In this document: piece after piece, positions 15,193 to 15,606 of the stretch
Layout: every line of letters begins with the position of its first letter
How positions within the stretch are numbered: position 1 is the stretch's first letter
NCBI GenBank assembly: GCA_964392615.1
Contig: CAYMRB010000235.1
Location: forward strand, 1-15,606
DNA length: 15,606 nucleotides
From: CAYMRB01 sp964392615
Lineage (GTDB): Bacteria > Planctomycetota > UBA8108
Direction: 5' to 3'
Position numbers and translations under genes: made by a program
The notes under the pieces: generated by a model
Told to the model about the DNA's origin: nothing
What the model saw: only the letters and a program-made list of their open reading frames with translations
The model's database searches: none

Positions 15193-15458
15193 AGCGTCCT
15201 GCGAGAGAGCAGCCGGCCCAAGGGGGTCGGCAGCCCTTGGATGCGCCTCGCGGAAGGGCGGGGCGAAGAGAAGTGAAGAGATTTCTCCGAGGCTCTCCCA
15301 GGACGGCGGACGAGTCGTCCGTAGAAGAAGACCTCCGGTGAGGGGTAGCGCCAACGCTGCTCGCCCGGGGTCGACAGGACAGGAAAAGGAAATACGCAGA
15401 GGGGAGGACGGTTCTCGATCTCGAGTGCCGTCCGAGAATATTTCCTTTTCCTTTTTTT
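15193..15458 (+). ncRNA. Structured RNA of unrecognised class, or long structured leader
   Basis: The transcript runs from the predicted start to an intrinsic terminator, about 265 nt. A long-range helix pairs 15195-15201 (CGTCCTG) with 15299-15305 (CAGGACG). It continues after one C-C mismatch with GAGAG 15203-15207 / CTCTC 15293-15297. This closes a junction holding three hairpins: 15212-15231 (8 bp, AAGG loop), 15233-15259 (GCCCTT/AAGGGC with inner GCG/CGC) and 15268-15287 (GAGAA/TTCTC). Outside the junction are hairpins 15307-15321 (CGGACG/CGTCCG) and 15345-15360 (GTAGCG/CGCTGC, CCAA loop), then the terminator. I find none of the signature sequences of RNase P RNA, tmRNA, SRP RNA or the common riboswitches, and the shape is not that of 6S RNA. 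It may be a free RNA or the leader of a gene beyond the window. Confidence 0.6.
15381..15458 (+). terminator. Long-stem intrinsic terminator with seven-T tail
   Basis: AGGAAAAGGAAATA (15381-15394) pairs perfectly over 14 bp with TATTTCCTTTTCCT (15439-15452). The inner part adds GGACGG (15406-15411) / CCGTCC (15428-15433) and an apical CTCG/CGAG. Seven T (15452-15458) follow, the first shared with the stem. The outer stem is purine-rich on one side and AT-rich, unlike usual GC-rich terminator stems. The T-run is on the plus strand, so it serves the promoter at 15159. Confidence 0.8.
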
Positions 15459-15606
15459 GTCGGACGCGTCGCCCCGCCGCTCGATGCTCCGCGCCCTTCG
15501 CGGAGCGTGGGGCCGGGCGGCCCAGGGAAACCAGGAGCCCGCACGACGACCGGTCGCGATGGACGGCGGCCGAGCACAGATCGTCGCCCGCTCCGGGACC
15601 GCGCGG
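15459..15606. other. Window end, non-coding as far as visible
   Basis: The stretch holds one strong hairpin, GCTCCGCG/CGCGGAGC with loop CCCTT (15486-15506), extendable by an A-T and a T-G pair. It has no T-run. No supported gene start is seen before the window ends. The hairpin could be part of an untranslated leader for a gene further right. Confidence 0.45.

Noticed and set aside
14541..15221. Minus-strand open frame (226 codons) across the MerR gene and RNA promoter
   Set aside because: It overlaps a clear MerR gene antisense and crosses the promoter region; the composition is shadow-like.
15129..15341. Plus-strand 70-codon frame over the RNA locus
   Set aside because: Its start lies upstream of the promoter, there is no ribosome site, and it contains no recognisable motif.
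15188..15458. RNase P RNA, tmRNA, SRP RNA, 6S RNA or a common riboswitch
   Set aside because: The conserved core sequences of RNase P, tmRNA and SRP RNA are absent, the overall fold differs from 6S RNA, and no riboswitch core motif was recognised.
15104..15577. Minus-strand open frame (157 codons) over the structured RNA
   Set aside because: The translation is Arg/Pro/Ser-rich with no domain, and it covers perfect inverted repeats and a terminator that explain the sequence better.

Overview
The window is a high-GC (roughly 65-70%), densely coded bacterial chromosome segment, probably from an uncultured member of the Planctomycetota. That placement is inferred from family content: a secreted protein with a dockerin/EF-hand-like module ('GDVDGDRRLNINDPIYLLNHLF'), a Uma2-family nuclease of the kind expanded in planctomycetes, a large membrane-anchored dynamin-like GTPase paired with a tiny coiled-coil protein, and a minimal 80-residue MerR protein. 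No marker gene or rRNA confirms it. No CRISPR array, tRNA, rRNA or insertion sequence was seen. The sequence looks like a draft assembly: there is a 10-N join with G-rich junk at 11030-11149 and a one-base frameshift in an otherwise intact gene near 5680.

Layout. 3-1058 (+) is the 3' end of an unrecognised gene carrying an in-frame 30-bp tandem repeat. Convergent to it are a Uma2-like protein (1064-1807, -) and an exported histidine phosphatase with a dockerin-like loop (1983-2711, -). Divergent from these is a secreted esterase with two Dabb domains fused to a sialate O-acetylesterase-type SGNH domain (2956-5106, +). A strong dyad at 5125-5158 separates it from a frameshifted Tat-exported aldo/keto reductase (5164-6166, -), which is itself divergent from an alpha-ketoglutaric-semialdehyde-type aldehyde dehydrogenase (6329-7915, +).

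8164-12438 (+) looks like one transcription unit: a NYN-nuclease/LOTUS RNA-binding protein, then a histidine-kinase-like protein with a receiver domain, then a NarL/LuxR-type response regulator overlapping it by 4 bp. This could link phosphorelay signalling to RNA metabolism. Convergent to it is a small operon (14473 to 12469, -) encoding a 56-residue coiled-coil protein and a dynamin-like GTPase with two predicted membrane segments. A mini-MerR regulator (14649-14891, +) is divergent from that operon.

The last 700 bases hold no convincing protein gene but carry the most unusual signal in the window: an operator-like dyad, a near-consensus sigma-70 promoter (TTTACA-N17-TATAGT), about 260 bases with a long-range helix and five or more local hairpins, and a 14-bp-stem intrinsic terminator ending in seven T. 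I read this as a structured RNA gene or regulated leader of unrecognised class, and as the best candidate for something undescribed here.
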